From an uncultured Bacteroides sp. (GTDB lineage: Bacteria > Bacteroidota > Bacteroidia > Cytophagales > Cyclobacteriaceae), in NCBI GenBank assembly GCA_902168185.1, contig CABHOV010000041.1, forward strand, positions 366,555 to 430,554: 64,000 nt of DNA, read 5' to 3'. The translations under genes and the position numbers were made by a program. Positions 43,696-53,434 of this stretch are shown here, in pieces. The notes under the pieces were generated by a model, which saw nothing but the letters and a program-made list of their open reading frames with translations, ran no database searches and had not been told where the DNA came from. Position 1 is the first letter of the stretch. Every line of letters starts with the position of its first letter.

Positions 43696-44723
43696 TGTTC
43701 AATTACTTTTTTTCTGCCTTGTATACCTATAGATTCACGCAGTGCTTTGTTTTGAATAAGCTTATCGATGGCATCAAACCAGTCTTGTTGAGAAGTACAT
43801 AAGAAACCATTTACTCCGGAATCAATAATCTGGGTATTAACTCCAACAGGAGACGCTACTGCCGGAATCTCAAGCGCCATATATTGCAAAGCTTTAAATC
43901 CACATTTACCTTTTGCCCAGATGTCATCGGTTAAAGGCATTATCCCGATATCGATCTGGCTTAGATCTTCAATCTCTGAATTTTCTTTCCAGGGTATAAA
44001 TACAAAATGATTTAAGTCGAGATCAGGTTTCTTATCTGCAATCACCAGGAATTGGAAATTCTCGTTATATTTTTTCTCAAGTTGTTTTAATGCAGGTATA
44101 ATCGAACCGAGATATTTTAATGTTGAGTGTGAACCTGTCCAGCCGACAGTAATTTTTTCATTAAGTAATTTTGGATACCGTATAGGGTTGTGATGCTGCT
44201 CGGTATCAATCGTAGTAGGATTAAGAACTGCATGGGGATTAAATTGTTTTGCAAAATCAACCAGGTAATTATTTCCACAACTTACTTTATAACTCCATCT
44301 ACAAATGGCTCCCGTCTTCGAATGCCATTTAATTAAAGATGCAACACGATTCTCATGTGAAGTATTGGGAAGCCAGATAGCATCATCGAAATCATAAATA
44401 ATTTTCTTTCTAAATATTTTATAAATGATCCACTCAAAAATTGGTGGTCCAACAGGCATACATTCGCGATGGATAAAAACGTAATCGGCTTTGCTTATTT
44501 TAAAGAGGATTTGAAATCTTTTTAAAATTCCGGTGAGAAATCCAATCACCTTTCTAACCTCGTATCCTTTTTTATAGAGTATCTTCCATGTGCGTTCATT
44601 CCAGAAAGACTGTTTATAACAGCAGATGCCGGAATCCTCAAGAAGTTTAAAATATTGTTCAAATCTGAATCGCTGTGAAGGCGACTCACCGAGTGGATAA
44701 GGGAATAAAAAGATGACATTCAT
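43647..44723 (-). CDS. GT4-type glycosyltransferase
   Basis: 358-aa cytoplasmic GT-B fold enzyme starting MNVIFLFPYPLGESPSQRFRFEQY at ATG 44723. The frame is open 26 codons further up, but this N-terminus with LFPYPLGESPSQRF is the family's. KITVGWTGSHSTLKYL (near residue 200) starts the nucleotide-binding half. The late segment KCGFKALQYMALEIPAVASPVGVN is the E-x7-E-like donor-sugar motif, with E replaced by K/Q here. Only gene of the glycan locus on the minus strand. Its 3' end overlaps the convergent gene at 42367-43695 by 49 bases. Donor and acceptor unknown. Confidence 0.85.
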   Translation of the reverse strand: MNVIFLFPYPLGESPSQRFRFEQYFKLLEDSGICCYKQSFWNERTWKILYKKGYEVRKVIGFLTGILKRFQILFKISKADYVFIHRECMPVGPPIFEWIIYKIFRKKIIYDFDDAIWLPNTSHENRVASLIKWHSKTGAICRWSYKVSCGNNYLVDFAKQFNPHAVLNPTTIDTEQHHNPIRYPKLLNEKITVGWTGSHSTLKYLGSIIPALKQLEKKYNENFQFLVIADKKPDLDLNHFVFIPWKENSEIEDLSQIDIGIMPLTDDIWAKGKCGFKALQYMALEIPAVASPVGVNTQIIDSGVNGFLCTSQQDWFDAIDKLIQNKALRESIGIQGRKKVIEHYSVLSNSSTFVSLFS

Positions 44724-44911
44724 GATTACCTTTGTAAAAATATTCAAAGCGAGCAAACAAATCGATTGATGATGCTTTTTGTTATTGTGAGACAACTTCA
44801 AATTTTTTATCCCAAACAGGGAAGCTTGGTATTAGAAAACTTATCGAAGTCCTGTTATGGTGCAGCATTACTCAGAATGGCTTACATGTTGTAGTGAAAA
44901 TTCCCTTTGTT

Positions 44912-45745
44912 ATGAATGAACCGTACACCGAGACGATAATTGAACCAGCGAACAGACTCTCCTTCAATTTTAAGGAGTTGTGGAGTTATCGTGAGCTGTT
45001 TTATTTTTTTACCTGGCGTGATATAAAAGTAAAATATAAGCAGACTGTTTTGGGAGTGTTCTGGGTGATGCTTCAACCCCTCTTCATGATGTTGATTTTT
45101 ACTTTCTTTTTTGGACAACGACTTGGTGTTAAGACGGAAGGAATTCCGTATCCCGTGTTTGCTTTTTCAGGTTTGATACTTTGGAATTTTTTCTCGTCAT
45201 CTGTTACCAATGCAGGCAACAGCATGGTACTCAACGCGCCTATTATAAAGAAAATATATTTCCCAAGATTGATAATACCATTATCTTCCGTACTGGCATC
45301 CCTGGTGGATCTGGTTGTTGCGCTAATGTTATTTATACTATTCTTATTCTTTTATCCGGTTACGATCAATGCGCTGGAGCTTGTGATTTTCTGGCCTTTG
45401 GCATTTGCGCTTAGCTTGGTCGGGGCAGTAGGGCTTGGTTGTTGGCTTGCTGCGTTGATGATCAAGTATCGTGATTTCAGATTTGTTGTATCCTTTGTTA
45501 TGCAGGTTGCATTTTTTTTAACACCTATAGTATATCCTGTTTCCCGCGGAAGTCTTTCTGTGCTTGAATATATATTAGCACTCAATCCCATGTATGCGGC
45601 CATCACACTTTTTAGAATACCCATGACAACTGATGTAGTAGATCCTATATTAATAGCCATAAGCATCTGCTCTTCCTTTTTATCATTACTGTTGGGGCTT
45701 AACTATTTTAGAAAAACGGAATTATTTTTTGCAGACCTTGCATGA
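44912..45745 (+). CDS. wzm: ABC-2 type polysaccharide export permease (Wzm-like)
   Basis: 277-aa membrane subunit of a polysaccharide/polyol-phosphate exporter. WSYRELFYFFTWRDIKVKYKQTVLG (the interfacial coupling region) is followed by six hydrophobic segments. FWVMLQPLFMMLIFTFFFG and GLILWNFFSS are typical of Wzm/TagG. Start is ATG 44912; a GTG at 44894 is also in frame. The stop overlaps the next gene by four bases, so Wzm and Wzt are translationally coupled. It exports lipid-linked O-antigen or similar glycan across the inner membrane. Confidence 0.9.
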   Translation: MNEPYTETIIEPANRLSFNFKELWSYRELFYFFTWRDIKVKYKQTVLGVFWVMLQPLFMMLIFTFFFGQRLGVKTEGIPYPVFAFSGLILWNFFSSSVTNAGNSMVLNAPIIKKIYFPRLIIPLSSVLASLVDLVVALMLFILFLFFYPVTINALELVIFWPLAFALSLVGAVGLGCWLAALMIKYRDFRFVVSFVMQVAFFLTPIVYPVSRGSLSVLEYILALNPMYAAITLFRIPMTTDVVDPILIAISICSSFLSLLLGLNYFRKTELFFADLA

Positions 45746-46935
45746 AGCCCATACTAGAAGTTCAAAATATCTCTAAGAAGTTTCTGATTCAACATCAGCA
45801 ACTACCTTATTTGAGTTTTCGGGATAAACTATCAAGTCTGTTCAGCTCGAAAGAAGCGACCGAAGAATTTTGGGCGTTACGCGATGTCTCTTTTAATATA
45901 CAACCCGGTGAATCGGTTGGAATTATAGGACGTAACGGTGCAGGAAAATCAACCTTACTAAAAATTCTTTCACGCATAACACCGCCCACGAACGGTAGAA
46001 TTACGGTACGCGGACGGATTGCAAGCTTGCTTGAAGTAGGCACAGGATTTCATCAGGAGTTGACGGGGAGAGAAAATATATTCATGAATGGTTCGATCCT
46101 CGGCATGAAGCATTCAGAGATTAAAGCGAAGTTTGATGAGATCGTTGACTTTAGTGGTACGGAAAAATTTTTGGACACTCCATTAAAGCATTACTCCAGT
46201 GGCATGCAGCTTCGATTGGCATTTGCCGTGGCCGCTCACCTTGAGCCTGAGATACTAATAATAGATGAAGTGCTTGCCGTGGGTGATGCAGAATTTCAAA
46301 AGAAGTGTCTCGGTAAAATGGAAACAGTGAACAGAAGTGGTAAAACAATTCTGTTTGTAAGTCATAACATGGCAGCGGTTGGAAATTTGTGTAAGCGCGC
46401 TATACTTCTTGATAAAGGCAAGCTTTTGAGAGAAGGCCCAATCACTGAAATTATTCACGAATATCAGGTAGCTGCGAACGGAGCAAACAGTTACGAGTGG
46501 AGTCCTAAAAGTCCAGGAAATTCTGCAGCATATTTGAATAAGGTAGCATTGAATCTTCGTGGGACACAACCTAACTATACTTTGACTGTTAAAAGTAACA
46601 TCGTTTCTCAGTCGGCCCATAAAGATCTTTTTATAGCATACGATATTTCAAATTCTGTTGGCATTCCTATACTTCAGGCAATACCGCAGTTACAGCCCTT
46701 CATTAAATTTTCCGATGCCGGGCAAACTATTGAAACTGAAATTGAGTTACCTCCCATGATTCCGGACCAGTATAAAGTATCGGTCTGGATCGGAGCACAC
46801 AACGCAGACACTATGTGCTGGGAAAAAGAAGTGGTTGCTTTTGAGATTTCTGAATCGCCAGCGAAAGGGAGAAATTTTCCACATTCACATAACAATGGTT
46901 TTATTGTTCCAAACTCCAGAATCATAAATGGATAA
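45742..46935 (+). CDS. wzt: ABC exporter ATPase with C-terminal glycan-binding extension (Wzt-like)
   Basis: 397-aa ATPase. Walker A GIIGRNGAGKST at 60-71, Q-loop near 105, signature YSSGMQLRLAFA at 151-162, Walker B ILIIDE 171-176, D-loop and His switch in SHNM near 210. Residues ~255-397 form an extra beta-rich domain (NSVGIPILQAIPQLQPF; YKVSVWIGAHNADTMCWEK), like the Wzt C-terminal domain that reads the capped end of an O-polysaccharide. That implies a chain-terminating modification, and the methyltransferases downstream are candidates for adding it. ATGA overlap with wzm and 8-base overlap with the next gene. Confidence 0.92.
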   Translation: MKPILEVQNISKKFLIQHQQLPYLSFRDKLSSLFSSKEATEEFWALRDVSFNIQPGESVGIIGRNGAGKSTLLKILSRITPPTNGRITVRGRIASLLEVGTGFHQELTGRENIFMNGSILGMKHSEIKAKFDEIVDFSGTEKFLDTPLKHYSSGMQLRLAFAVAAHLEPEILIIDEVLAVGDAEFQKKCLGKMETVNRSGKTILFVSHNMAAVGNLCKRAILLDKGKLLREGPITEIIHEYQVAANGANSYEWSPKSPGNSAAYLNKVALNLRGTQPNYTLTVKSNIVSQSAHKDLFIAYDISNSVGIPILQAIPQLQPFIKFSDAGQTIETEIELPPMIPDQYKVSVWIGAHNADTMCWEKEVVAFEISESPAKGRNFPHSHNNGFIVPNSRIING

Positions 46936-47626
46936 ATCACTGATAAAAAAAGCACTCCAGTTGGGTGGAGTTGATATCAGACGCTATAATAAAGAGTTTG
47001 ATAGTTATGCAAAGATGTATGAAAAGTACAATCGCTATACTATGATTCATCAGGAACACTTTGCTCTTAATCTTGAACTCTGCAATGCTTTTAAAACTAT
47101 ACAAGGTCACTATGTAGAGTGTGGAGTTTGGCGCGGTGGTATGAGCGCGGCTATAGCGGAAGTATTGGGTAAAGAAAAAGATATACACTTGTTTGATAGT
47201 TTCGAAGGACTACCGCCTGTAAAAGACATTGATGGTAAAGAGGCTATAGCCTGGCAGCAGGACACTACGTCTCCAGGCTACTATAACAATTGTGCAGCTG
47301 AGGAATCTTTTGCCCATGAAGCCATGAAGCTTGCACAACATAGTCGTTATAAAACATACAGAGGATGGTTTGAAAATACTTTGCCTGCTTACGAAAAGCA
47401 GCCTATAAGTATTTTACGACTGGATGGCGATTGGTATGATTCAATTAAAACCTGTCTTGATAATTTATTCCCATACGTTGTGGAGGGAGGGATTGTTATT
47501 CTGGACGATTACTATACGTGGGACGGCTGTACGAAGGCTGTGCATGATTATCTTTCGGCTGCCCATTCACCCAGCAGGATATACCAATGGAGAAATACAA
47601 TTGGGTATATAATTAAGAAAAATTGA
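46928..47626 (+). CDS. TylF/MycF-type O-methyltransferase
   Basis: 232-aa SAM-dependent methyltransferase. The SAM-binding GHYVECGVWRGGMSAAIAEVLG near residue 60 continues with IHLFDSFEGLPP. LRLDGDWYDSIKTCLDNLFPYVVEGGIVILDDY near 160-190 contains the metal-binding acidic residues of MycF-type enzymes. TylF relatives methylate sugar hydroxyls on antibiotics; here O-methylation of a glycan sugar, possibly the terminal residue recognised by Wzt, is the likely job. It starts within wzt (8-base overlap) and shares its stop region with the next methyltransferase, so the set wzm-wzt-MT-MT is coupled. Confidence 0.87.
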   Translation: MDKSLIKKALQLGGVDIRRYNKEFDSYAKMYEKYNRYTMIHQEHFALNLELCNAFKTIQGHYVECGVWRGGMSAAIAEVLGKEKDIHLFDSFEGLPPVKDIDGKEAIAWQQDTTSPGYYNNCAAEESFAHEAMKLAQHSRYKTYRGWFENTLPAYEKQPISILRLDGDWYDSIKTCLDNLFPYVVEGGIVILDDYYTWDGCTKAVHDYLSAAHSPSRIYQWRNTIGYIIKKN

Positions 47627-48354
47627 GCGCCCTATACATACATACTGAACACGTTCACAATCTAACGGCTCCACGTGAAGTTGCTCCGTTAATATCGGAT
47701 TTGATAAAACCTTCGAGTATACTTGATGTAGGGTGTGGCATTGGAACCTGGCTCAAAGCTTTTGAACAACTCGGTATAACGGACTATATAGGAGTTGACG
47801 GAAGCTACGTGGATAAAAGCCTGCTCCAAATTCCACTTGAAAAATTTAATGCGCAAGATCTGAGAGAAGCATGGACTCTTGATAGAAAATTTGACTTGGT
47901 CATGTCACTGGAGGTAGCCGAGCACCTGGATAAACAATTCGCGGAGCATTTTGTTAATACGCTCGTAAGGCATGGCGACCTCATCGTATTTTCTGCGGCT
48001 ATTCCAAAACAAGGGGGACAAAATCATATTAATGAACAATGGCTTTCATTCTGGAAGGAAAAATTCAATGCCGTTCACTATACACTATATGATGTGTTGC
48101 GCCCTAAAATTTGGGCAAATGAAAAAGTAGATGTTTGGTATAAACAAAATATGGTAATCTTTTGTAAGGAAGGGCATCCTTTAAGTGAGCAATTGAAGGT
48201 ATTGTCTTCCGGATATATAGATGTAGTGCATCCTGATCTGTTTGACTTCTACAGGTATCAGGCCGAGCGGGCGGAACTATACGAGCAAGGTAAATTGGGT
48301 CTTAAGTCTGCTTTCAATGCATTTGTTAAAGCATTGGTCAATAAACTAAAATAG
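47623..48354 (+). CDS. Class I SAM-dependent methyltransferase
   Basis: 243-aa Rossmann methyltransferase. SAM motif SSILDVGCGIGTWLKAFEQLG near residue 32, IGVDGSYVDKS, and VMSLEVAEHLDKQFAEHFV near 92, all typical of a class I (UbiE/Methyltransf_23-like) enzyme. Start is a TTG at 47623 whose TGA overlaps the previous stop (TTGA), a coupled arrangement with no better start. The substrate is probably a sugar or lipid-linked glycan in the same pathway. Whether it partners with the TylF-type enzyme for chain capping is inference. The next gene begins 2 bases after the stop. Confidence 0.85.
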   Translation: MSALYIHTEHVHNLTAPREVAPLISDLIKPSSILDVGCGIGTWLKAFEQLGITDYIGVDGSYVDKSLLQIPLEKFNAQDLREAWTLDRKFDLVMSLEVAEHLDKQFAEHFVNTLVRHGDLIVFSAAIPKQGGQNHINEQWLSFWKEKFNAVHYTLYDVLRPKIWANEKVDVWYKQNMVIFCKEGHPLSEQLKVLSSGYIDVVHPDLFDFYRYQAERAELYEQGKLGLKSAFNAFVKALVNKLK

Positions 48355-48356
48355 GT

Positions 48357-49373
48357 ATGCCTGCTATATCAGTATTGATGCCCGTATATAATGCCGAGCA
48401 ATACTTGCAGGAAGCCATTACCAGTATACTGTCACAACGTTTTGTTGACTTTGAATTTTTTATTTTTAATGATGGCTCAACGGATAGGTCAAGAGAAATA
48501 ATCGCGTCTTTTAATGATCCAAGAATTCACTTTATTGATTATAGTGATAACCAGGGATATGTATCGCTTCTAAATTTAGGCCTCCAAAAAGCACAAGGTA
48601 AATATATCGCCCGGATGGATGCGGATGATGTTGCACATCCGGACAGGTTTCAAAAGCAATTTGATTTTTTGGAAGAGAACCCGGAATATATAGTCTGTGG
48701 TACGCGGTTCAGTATAATTGACAAACAAGACGTTGTCGCGTTGCCAATCGAGAATGAAGATATAAAGTTGAAAATGCTTTATATTACTCCCTTCTGCCAT
48801 CCTTCTGTAATGATGCGGGCAACAACATTGCAAAGTCACGATATAGCATATGATGAATACTATATGCCGGCAGAAGATCATGAACTTTGGGTACGACTTG
48901 CTGGTTATGGAAAGTTCGCAAATCTGCCCGAGGTATTATTGAATTACAGAATTCATGATAGCAACGTCAGCTTAAAGAAACGCGATCACAACCAACTTGA
49001 ATCACTCTATAAATCACGGTTAACCTATATCATTGATTTTTTCCGCGATGCATTACAGAGAGCATCAGAGGCTGCGACTTTGTATACATTATTTTTCAAG
49101 GATGAAAGTTTCAGTTACGATGAGCTGTTAATGTGTGGCGAGTTGTTGCAGCGGATAACAACACACGATCATACATATCCTGTAGCTTCAGAAAAAGTAA
49201 ACGATTTGCTGGCGGAACGATTTTTCTACCGGTGCACGACCTCTACAGATATAGGAATAAAGTCATTCATTGTTGCCAGAAAATTTGAATTTGGAAATCA
49301 GCCATTTACAGCAAGGCTTAAACTATTAATCAAAGCTTTACTAAAATATAGTAGGCCAGCCGAGGGAAGATGA
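48357..49373 (+). CDS. GT2 glycosyltransferase, copy A of a duplicated pair
   Basis: 338-aa GT-A enzyme. ISVLMPVYNAEQYLQEAITSIL opens the fold, FNDGSTDRS is the nucleotide-binding site and ARMDADDVAHPDRFQKQ (near residue 86) holds the DxD metal site. HELWVRLAGYG marks the acceptor-side ED/HE region. It is highly similar to 51328-52353 along its whole length (e.g. LYITPFCHPSVM, YRCTTSTDIG), so the pair arose by duplication and now brackets an asnB. Donor unknown. Gap of 1 base to asnB. Confidence 0.9.
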   Translation: MPAISVLMPVYNAEQYLQEAITSILSQRFVDFEFFIFNDGSTDRSREIIASFNDPRIHFIDYSDNQGYVSLLNLGLQKAQGKYIARMDADDVAHPDRFQKQFDFLEENPEYIVCGTRFSIIDKQDVVALPIENEDIKLKMLYITPFCHPSVMMRATTLQSHDIAYDEYYMPAEDHELWVRLAGYGKFANLPEVLLNYRIHDSNVSLKKRDHNQLESLYKSRLTYIIDFFRDALQRASEAATLYTLFFKDESFSYDELLMCGELLQRITTHDHTYPVASEKVNDLLAERFFYRCTTSTDIGIKSFIVARKFEFGNQPFTARLKLLIKALLKYSRPAEGR

Positions 49374-49374
49374 T

Positions 49375-51228
49375 ATGTGCGGAATTTTAGGTGCTATCGG
49401 TAAATTTGACAAGCATGTTTTTGAAACAGCACTGGATCGACTTGCACATCGCGGACCCGATGGTTTTGGTGTGTGGGAAGATGTTGGTAGTAATATACTA
49501 TTCGGACACAGGCGGCTGTCTATACTTGAACTTTCCGATCTGGGCAAGCAACCCATGACGGATGGGGACCTTACTGTCATTTTTAACGGTGAGATATATA
49601 ATTACAGGGAAGTAAAGAAAGTTTTAGAAACAGACGGACATCGCTTCCACTCTAACTCAGATACCGAAGTTATTTTAAAAGCATATCGCCAGTGGGGACA
49701 TCGTTGTCTCGAGAAATTTAACGGGATGTGGGCTTTTGTTATATGGGACAATAGACAAAATAAGTTATTTATAGCACGCGATAGATTCGGTGTCAAGCCT
49801 TTATTCTATGCGTTTACACGTAACGGTTTTGTGTTTGGATCAGAGATGAAAGCACTTGCGCCTCTTTTGGATGAAGTATCCATAAGCGATGATTTTACAT
49901 GGTGTAAGGAAAATATATACGAGTACGAAACTTCAGACAAATCGCTGCTGAAAGATATACGAAGATTTTCTGCAGGTCATTTTGCCTATCTTACTCCTGG
50001 CGATACAACTATTAAACCTCAGCGTTACTGGAATACATTGGATCATATCAATCCTGTTAAGGAAGACTATGCCAGTCAGGTTGAGCGATTCAGAGAATTG
50101 TTTTTTGATTCCTGCAAAATCAGAATGCGGTCGGATGTTAAGATTGGGACAGCATTAAGCGGAGGTCTTGATTCCAGTTCCGTTGCTGCAGCCATGCATT
50201 ACTGGGGAAACAATGAAAGCTCGGATGAAGAACGCAACCATCCGGAAGATTGGCAGAATGCATTTGTTGCAACATTTACGGGAACAGAGTTGGACGAGCG
50301 GGAACATGCCAGCAACGTTATCACATCTTTAAATTTGAATGGACATTTTTGCGAAATAGATGCTACAAAGGGAATTGATACCTTAAGTGAATACCTATGG
50401 TTTTTTGAAGAGCTATTTCAAACAAGTCCTATTCCAATGATTGAAATATATAAAGCAATCAAGGCTAATGGTGTATCGGTGAGCTTGGATGGACATGGTG
50501 CAGATGAGCTACTTGCAGGATATGGTACAACAATTTTCAATGCAGTAAAAGATGCTCCGTTTGATATACCGGGGATAAAGGAAATAGCAACAACTTATAA
50601 GCAATTAAGGGGAATTGATCGAAGTGATTTTAATGTCGTCGTGGATGGATTTGCAGGTCGAAAAAATATGCTTAAATTCTACCTCGTAAAATTGCTAAAA
50701 CTTACCAGAGGTCAAGACGAATTGGTTCATCAACTTGGATATTTTAATGCTGCACTATATAAGGAATTTCATTACTATATATTGCCCACGTTGCTGCGAA
50801 ATTATGATCGATATTCTATGGCAGCGGGGGTTGAGGTAAGAATGCCTTTTATGGATTATAGATTGGTGTCCTATAGCTTCTCTTTACCATGGCAAAGTAA
50901 ATTAAGAGGTGGGTTTACGAAAGCAATCTTGAGAGATGCGATCCAACCTGTTCTGCCTGCAAGTGTAGTTAGAAGAAAGACTAAAACAGGTTTTGGGACT
51001 CCTTTCACAAATTGGTTTTTAGGACCTTGGAAAGAATTTATACAAGACACTGTCAATTCAAGTGTTTTTAAGAATTCGAACGTAGTAAATGCCCGGCAGA
51101 CTAAAGCGCATGTTGATAATTTTTATAATAAACCAAAGCCTACTTTCGAAGAAGGCCTTGAACTCTGGCATGAGTTGATGCCGTTTTTTTGGGAGATTTC
51201 TTTTTATCAAAAGGTGAAGACGTTGTAA
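49375..51228 (+). CDS. asnB: AsnB-type glutamine amidotransferase (asparagine synthetase family), copy 1
   Basis: 617-aa two-domain protein: class II glutaminase (Cys2 nucleophile in MCGILG; HRGPDGFG near 25-32; FNGEIYNY near 70) and an ATP-pyrophosphatase/synthetase domain with SGGLDSSS at 262-269. The site usually written GDGGDEL is DGHGADELLAGYG here, a divergent form. In polysaccharide loci such genes usually amidate a sugar uronic acid, as WbpS does in Pseudomonas O-antigen, and are unlikely to make free asparagine. It lies between two duplicated GT2 genes. A second AsnB is at 58337. Confidence 0.9.
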   Translation: MCGILGAIGKFDKHVFETALDRLAHRGPDGFGVWEDVGSNILFGHRRLSILELSDLGKQPMTDGDLTVIFNGEIYNYREVKKVLETDGHRFHSNSDTEVILKAYRQWGHRCLEKFNGMWAFVIWDNRQNKLFIARDRFGVKPLFYAFTRNGFVFGSEMKALAPLLDEVSISDDFTWCKENIYEYETSDKSLLKDIRRFSAGHFAYLTPGDTTIKPQRYWNTLDHINPVKEDYASQVERFRELFFDSCKIRMRSDVKIGTALSGGLDSSSVAAAMHYWGNNESSDEERNHPEDWQNAFVATFTGTELDEREHASNVITSLNLNGHFCEIDATKGIDTLSEYLWFFEELFQTSPIPMIEIYKAIKANGVSVSLDGHGADELLAGYGTTIFNAVKDAPFDIPGIKEIATTYKQLRGIDRSDFNVVVDGFAGRKNMLKFYLVKLLKLTRGQDELVHQLGYFNAALYKEFHYYILPTLLRNYDRYSMAAGVEVRMPFMDYRLVSYSFSLPWQSKLRGGFTKAILRDAIQPVLPASVVRRKTKTGFGTPFTNWFLGPWKEFIQDTVNSSVFKNSNVVNARQTKAHVDNFYNKPKPTFEEGLELWHELMPFFWEISFYQKVKTL

Positions 51229-51327
51229 TAAAGTTTGAATCTTAGACCATCTCTTATGATTAGGAATGTATTGGTATTATTGATTTCTCAAGAGTTAGGG
51301 AAATTGTTGTGTACAATTCTTTAGATC

Positions 51328-52353
51328 ATGATGCCTGCTATTTCTGTTCTAATGACTGTTTATAATTCTCAGCAATACCTGCATGAGTCAATCAATAGTA
51401 TACTATCGCAGAGTTTCAGCGATTTTGAATTCCTGATTTTTAACGATGGCTCGACAGATGGTTCAAAAGAAGTCATTGAATCCTTTAACGACCCAAGAAT
51501 CAAATTTTTTGACTTTAGTTATAATCAGGGTTATGTGCCGCTGTTGAATATAGGTCTGGAGAAAGCTCGCGGAAAGTATATAGCGCGAATGGATTCAGAT
51601 GATATAGCGCATCCCGACAGGTTTCAAAAGCAGTATGCATTTCTTGAAAACAATACGGAGTATATAGTATGTGGATCACGCTTTGATTTAGTAAGTGTAA
51701 ATCGACTGGTCCCACTTCCCGTTGATAATGATGATATTAAACTTAAATTATTATACATAACTCCCTTCTGCCATCCTTCGGTAATGTTCCGTGCGAGTAT
51801 ATTTCGAAGTGGTGCAATTCGCTACAGCATACACCATATGCCATTTGAAGATCATGAGCTTTGGGTACAGCTTTCTCATCTCGGGAAATTTAAGAACTTG
51901 CCCGAAGTGCTACTTCATTATCGTATTCACGACAATAATATCAGCTTGCGAGAGCGTACAGAAGATCAAAAGCGACTTAAATACGAAACTCAGATTAAGT
52001 ATATTAATAAATTCTTCAGCAGCATCAACCTTACGCATTCAGACACTTTGATGATGCATCAACTGTTATTTAAAGACTCAGATTTTAGCTTTCAAGAGTT
52101 AAAGCTTACAGGCGGACTGATTCGAAACATCATGGATAAGCATGGCGACTATATTGTACCTACAAAAATGGTACACAACTTTTTAATATATATGTATTTC
52201 TATAGATGTACTACATCAACAGCTATCGGTCTGCAATCATTTTTACTTGCGAATCAATTCGGCTTTGGGAAAATACCAATTATACGGAACATTCGGCTTT
52301 TCATAAAGTCCATTTTTAAATACAAGACAAAGCGAATGTCCGAGTATGCATAA
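51328..52353 (+). CDS. GT2 glycosyltransferase, copy B of a duplicated pair
   Basis: 341-aa GT-A enzyme paralogous to 48357-49373. It shares ISVLMTVYNSQQYLHE, FNDGSTDGS, ARMDSDDIAHPDRFQKQ and LYITPFCHPSVMFR; the second half is less similar (the 'FKDSDFSFQELKLTGG' region). DxD is present, so it should be active. Start at ATG 51328 (a second ATG follows directly). A 99-base gap separates it from asnB. The two copies likely transfer related sugars at different positions, or one is being re-specialised. Confidence 0.9.
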   Translation: MMPAISVLMTVYNSQQYLHESINSILSQSFSDFEFLIFNDGSTDGSKEVIESFNDPRIKFFDFSYNQGYVPLLNIGLEKARGKYIARMDSDDIAHPDRFQKQYAFLENNTEYIVCGSRFDLVSVNRLVPLPVDNDDIKLKLLYITPFCHPSVMFRASIFRSGAIRYSIHHMPFEDHELWVQLSHLGKFKNLPEVLLHYRIHDNNISLRERTEDQKRLKYETQIKYINKFFSSINLTHSDTLMMHQLLFKDSDFSFQELKLTGGLIRNIMDKHGDYIVPTKMVHNFLIYMYFYRCTTSTAIGLQSFLLANQFGFGKIPIIRNIRLFIKSIFKYKTKRMSEYA

Positions 52354-52482
52354 AGATTGTATCGTAGTTAAATTTATCAATATTGTGACCTTCGGATTCT
52401 TATTAGAGATAAGCCGTAAATCCTATTGCAGGGCTATATTTGTATACGAACCGGTTTTTAAATAGATCAAAAGACTGATAAC

Positions 52483-53421
52483 ATGACGGCAACGCCCATT
52501 ATAAAGGTTGGTTTCTGTGTTTCATATGATTGGGAGCTTCTTAAAAAGTCTGTACCCAGAATATATGCCGATGCCGACATCATCTGCCTTGCTATAGATA
52601 AAGACCGAAAATCCTGGACGGGAAATCCGTATGCTTTTAATGATCAGGAGTTTCATGACTTTATTTCTACCATCGATGTTGATAAAAAAATTATTTTATA
52701 TGAGGATTGCTTTTCCTTACCAGAATTAAACGCACGACAAAATTGTAATCGCCATCGCATGTTGATTGCCGAAAAGATGGGCAAAGGCGGTTGGCATATT
52801 CAGGTTGACAGTGACGAATATTTTTTAAACTTTAATTCCTTTGTCAAGGAATTAAAAAGAATCAATACCAATCCTACTGGAAGGGAAAAACCCTTGAATG
52901 TCTGTGCTTGTTGGGTTCCCCTTATAAAGAAGACGACCACAGGTTATTTACATGTTATTTTTCATAATGGTATTCCAGAAACAGTACCGATGGCGACTAC
53001 TTTTCCAGACTATCAGCGCGCGCGACATAACGATCATTTCAACCTTATTACTCGGCATTATGTTATTCACGAAACGTGGGCACGGTCTGAAAACGAGCTT
53101 TGGTTTAAGATAAATAACTGGGGCCATGCAGCAGAAGAACTCAGTGAAAAGCAGCGAAGATTGAGTTACTATAATCTTTGGAAATCACTAGACGAAAACA
53201 ATTATCAGTATATATCAAATTTTCATCCGGCATCGCCTACTACATGGCCCGCTTTAAATTTTTGTATAGGACAATCTGTTGAAGAATTCATTCAAAATTT
53301 TGTAAGCCAAAAATTTCCATTGTCAACATTCCAATTATTCTTGAAGAATAACCGGAATGTTAGCAGAGTAAAATTCTATACAGGTAAATTATTATCTATA
53401 ATCAATCCATCAAAAAAGTGA
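52483..53421 (+). CDS. Glycosyltransferase-like protein, GT-A fold
   Basis: 312-aa protein beginning KVGFCVSYDWELLKKSVPRIY. The HIQVDSDEYFLNF stretch near residue 107 resembles the DxD of GT-A transferases, and ICLAIDKDRKSWTGNPY comes earlier. The C-terminal half (YVIHETWARSENELWFKINNWGHAAEELSEKQRR) has a distinctive Trp-rich pattern often seen in putative glycan-locus transferases. I cannot place it in a named family. It lies 129 bases after the GT2 copy B and 13 bases before the acyltransferase. The position within the locus supports a glycan-building function. Confidence 0.7.
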   Translation: MTATPIIKVGFCVSYDWELLKKSVPRIYADADIICLAIDKDRKSWTGNPYAFNDQEFHDFISTIDVDKKIILYEDCFSLPELNARQNCNRHRMLIAEKMGKGGWHIQVDSDEYFLNFNSFVKELKRINTNPTGREKPLNVCACWVPLIKKTTTGYLHVIFHNGIPETVPMATTFPDYQRARHNDHFNLITRHYVIHETWARSENELWFKINNWGHAAEELSEKQRRLSYYNLWKSLDENNYQYISNFHPASPTTWPALNFCIGQSVEEFIQNFVSQKFPLSTFQLFLKNNRNVSRVKFYTGKLLSIINPSKK

Positions 53422-53434
53422 CAGAGCAATAGCA

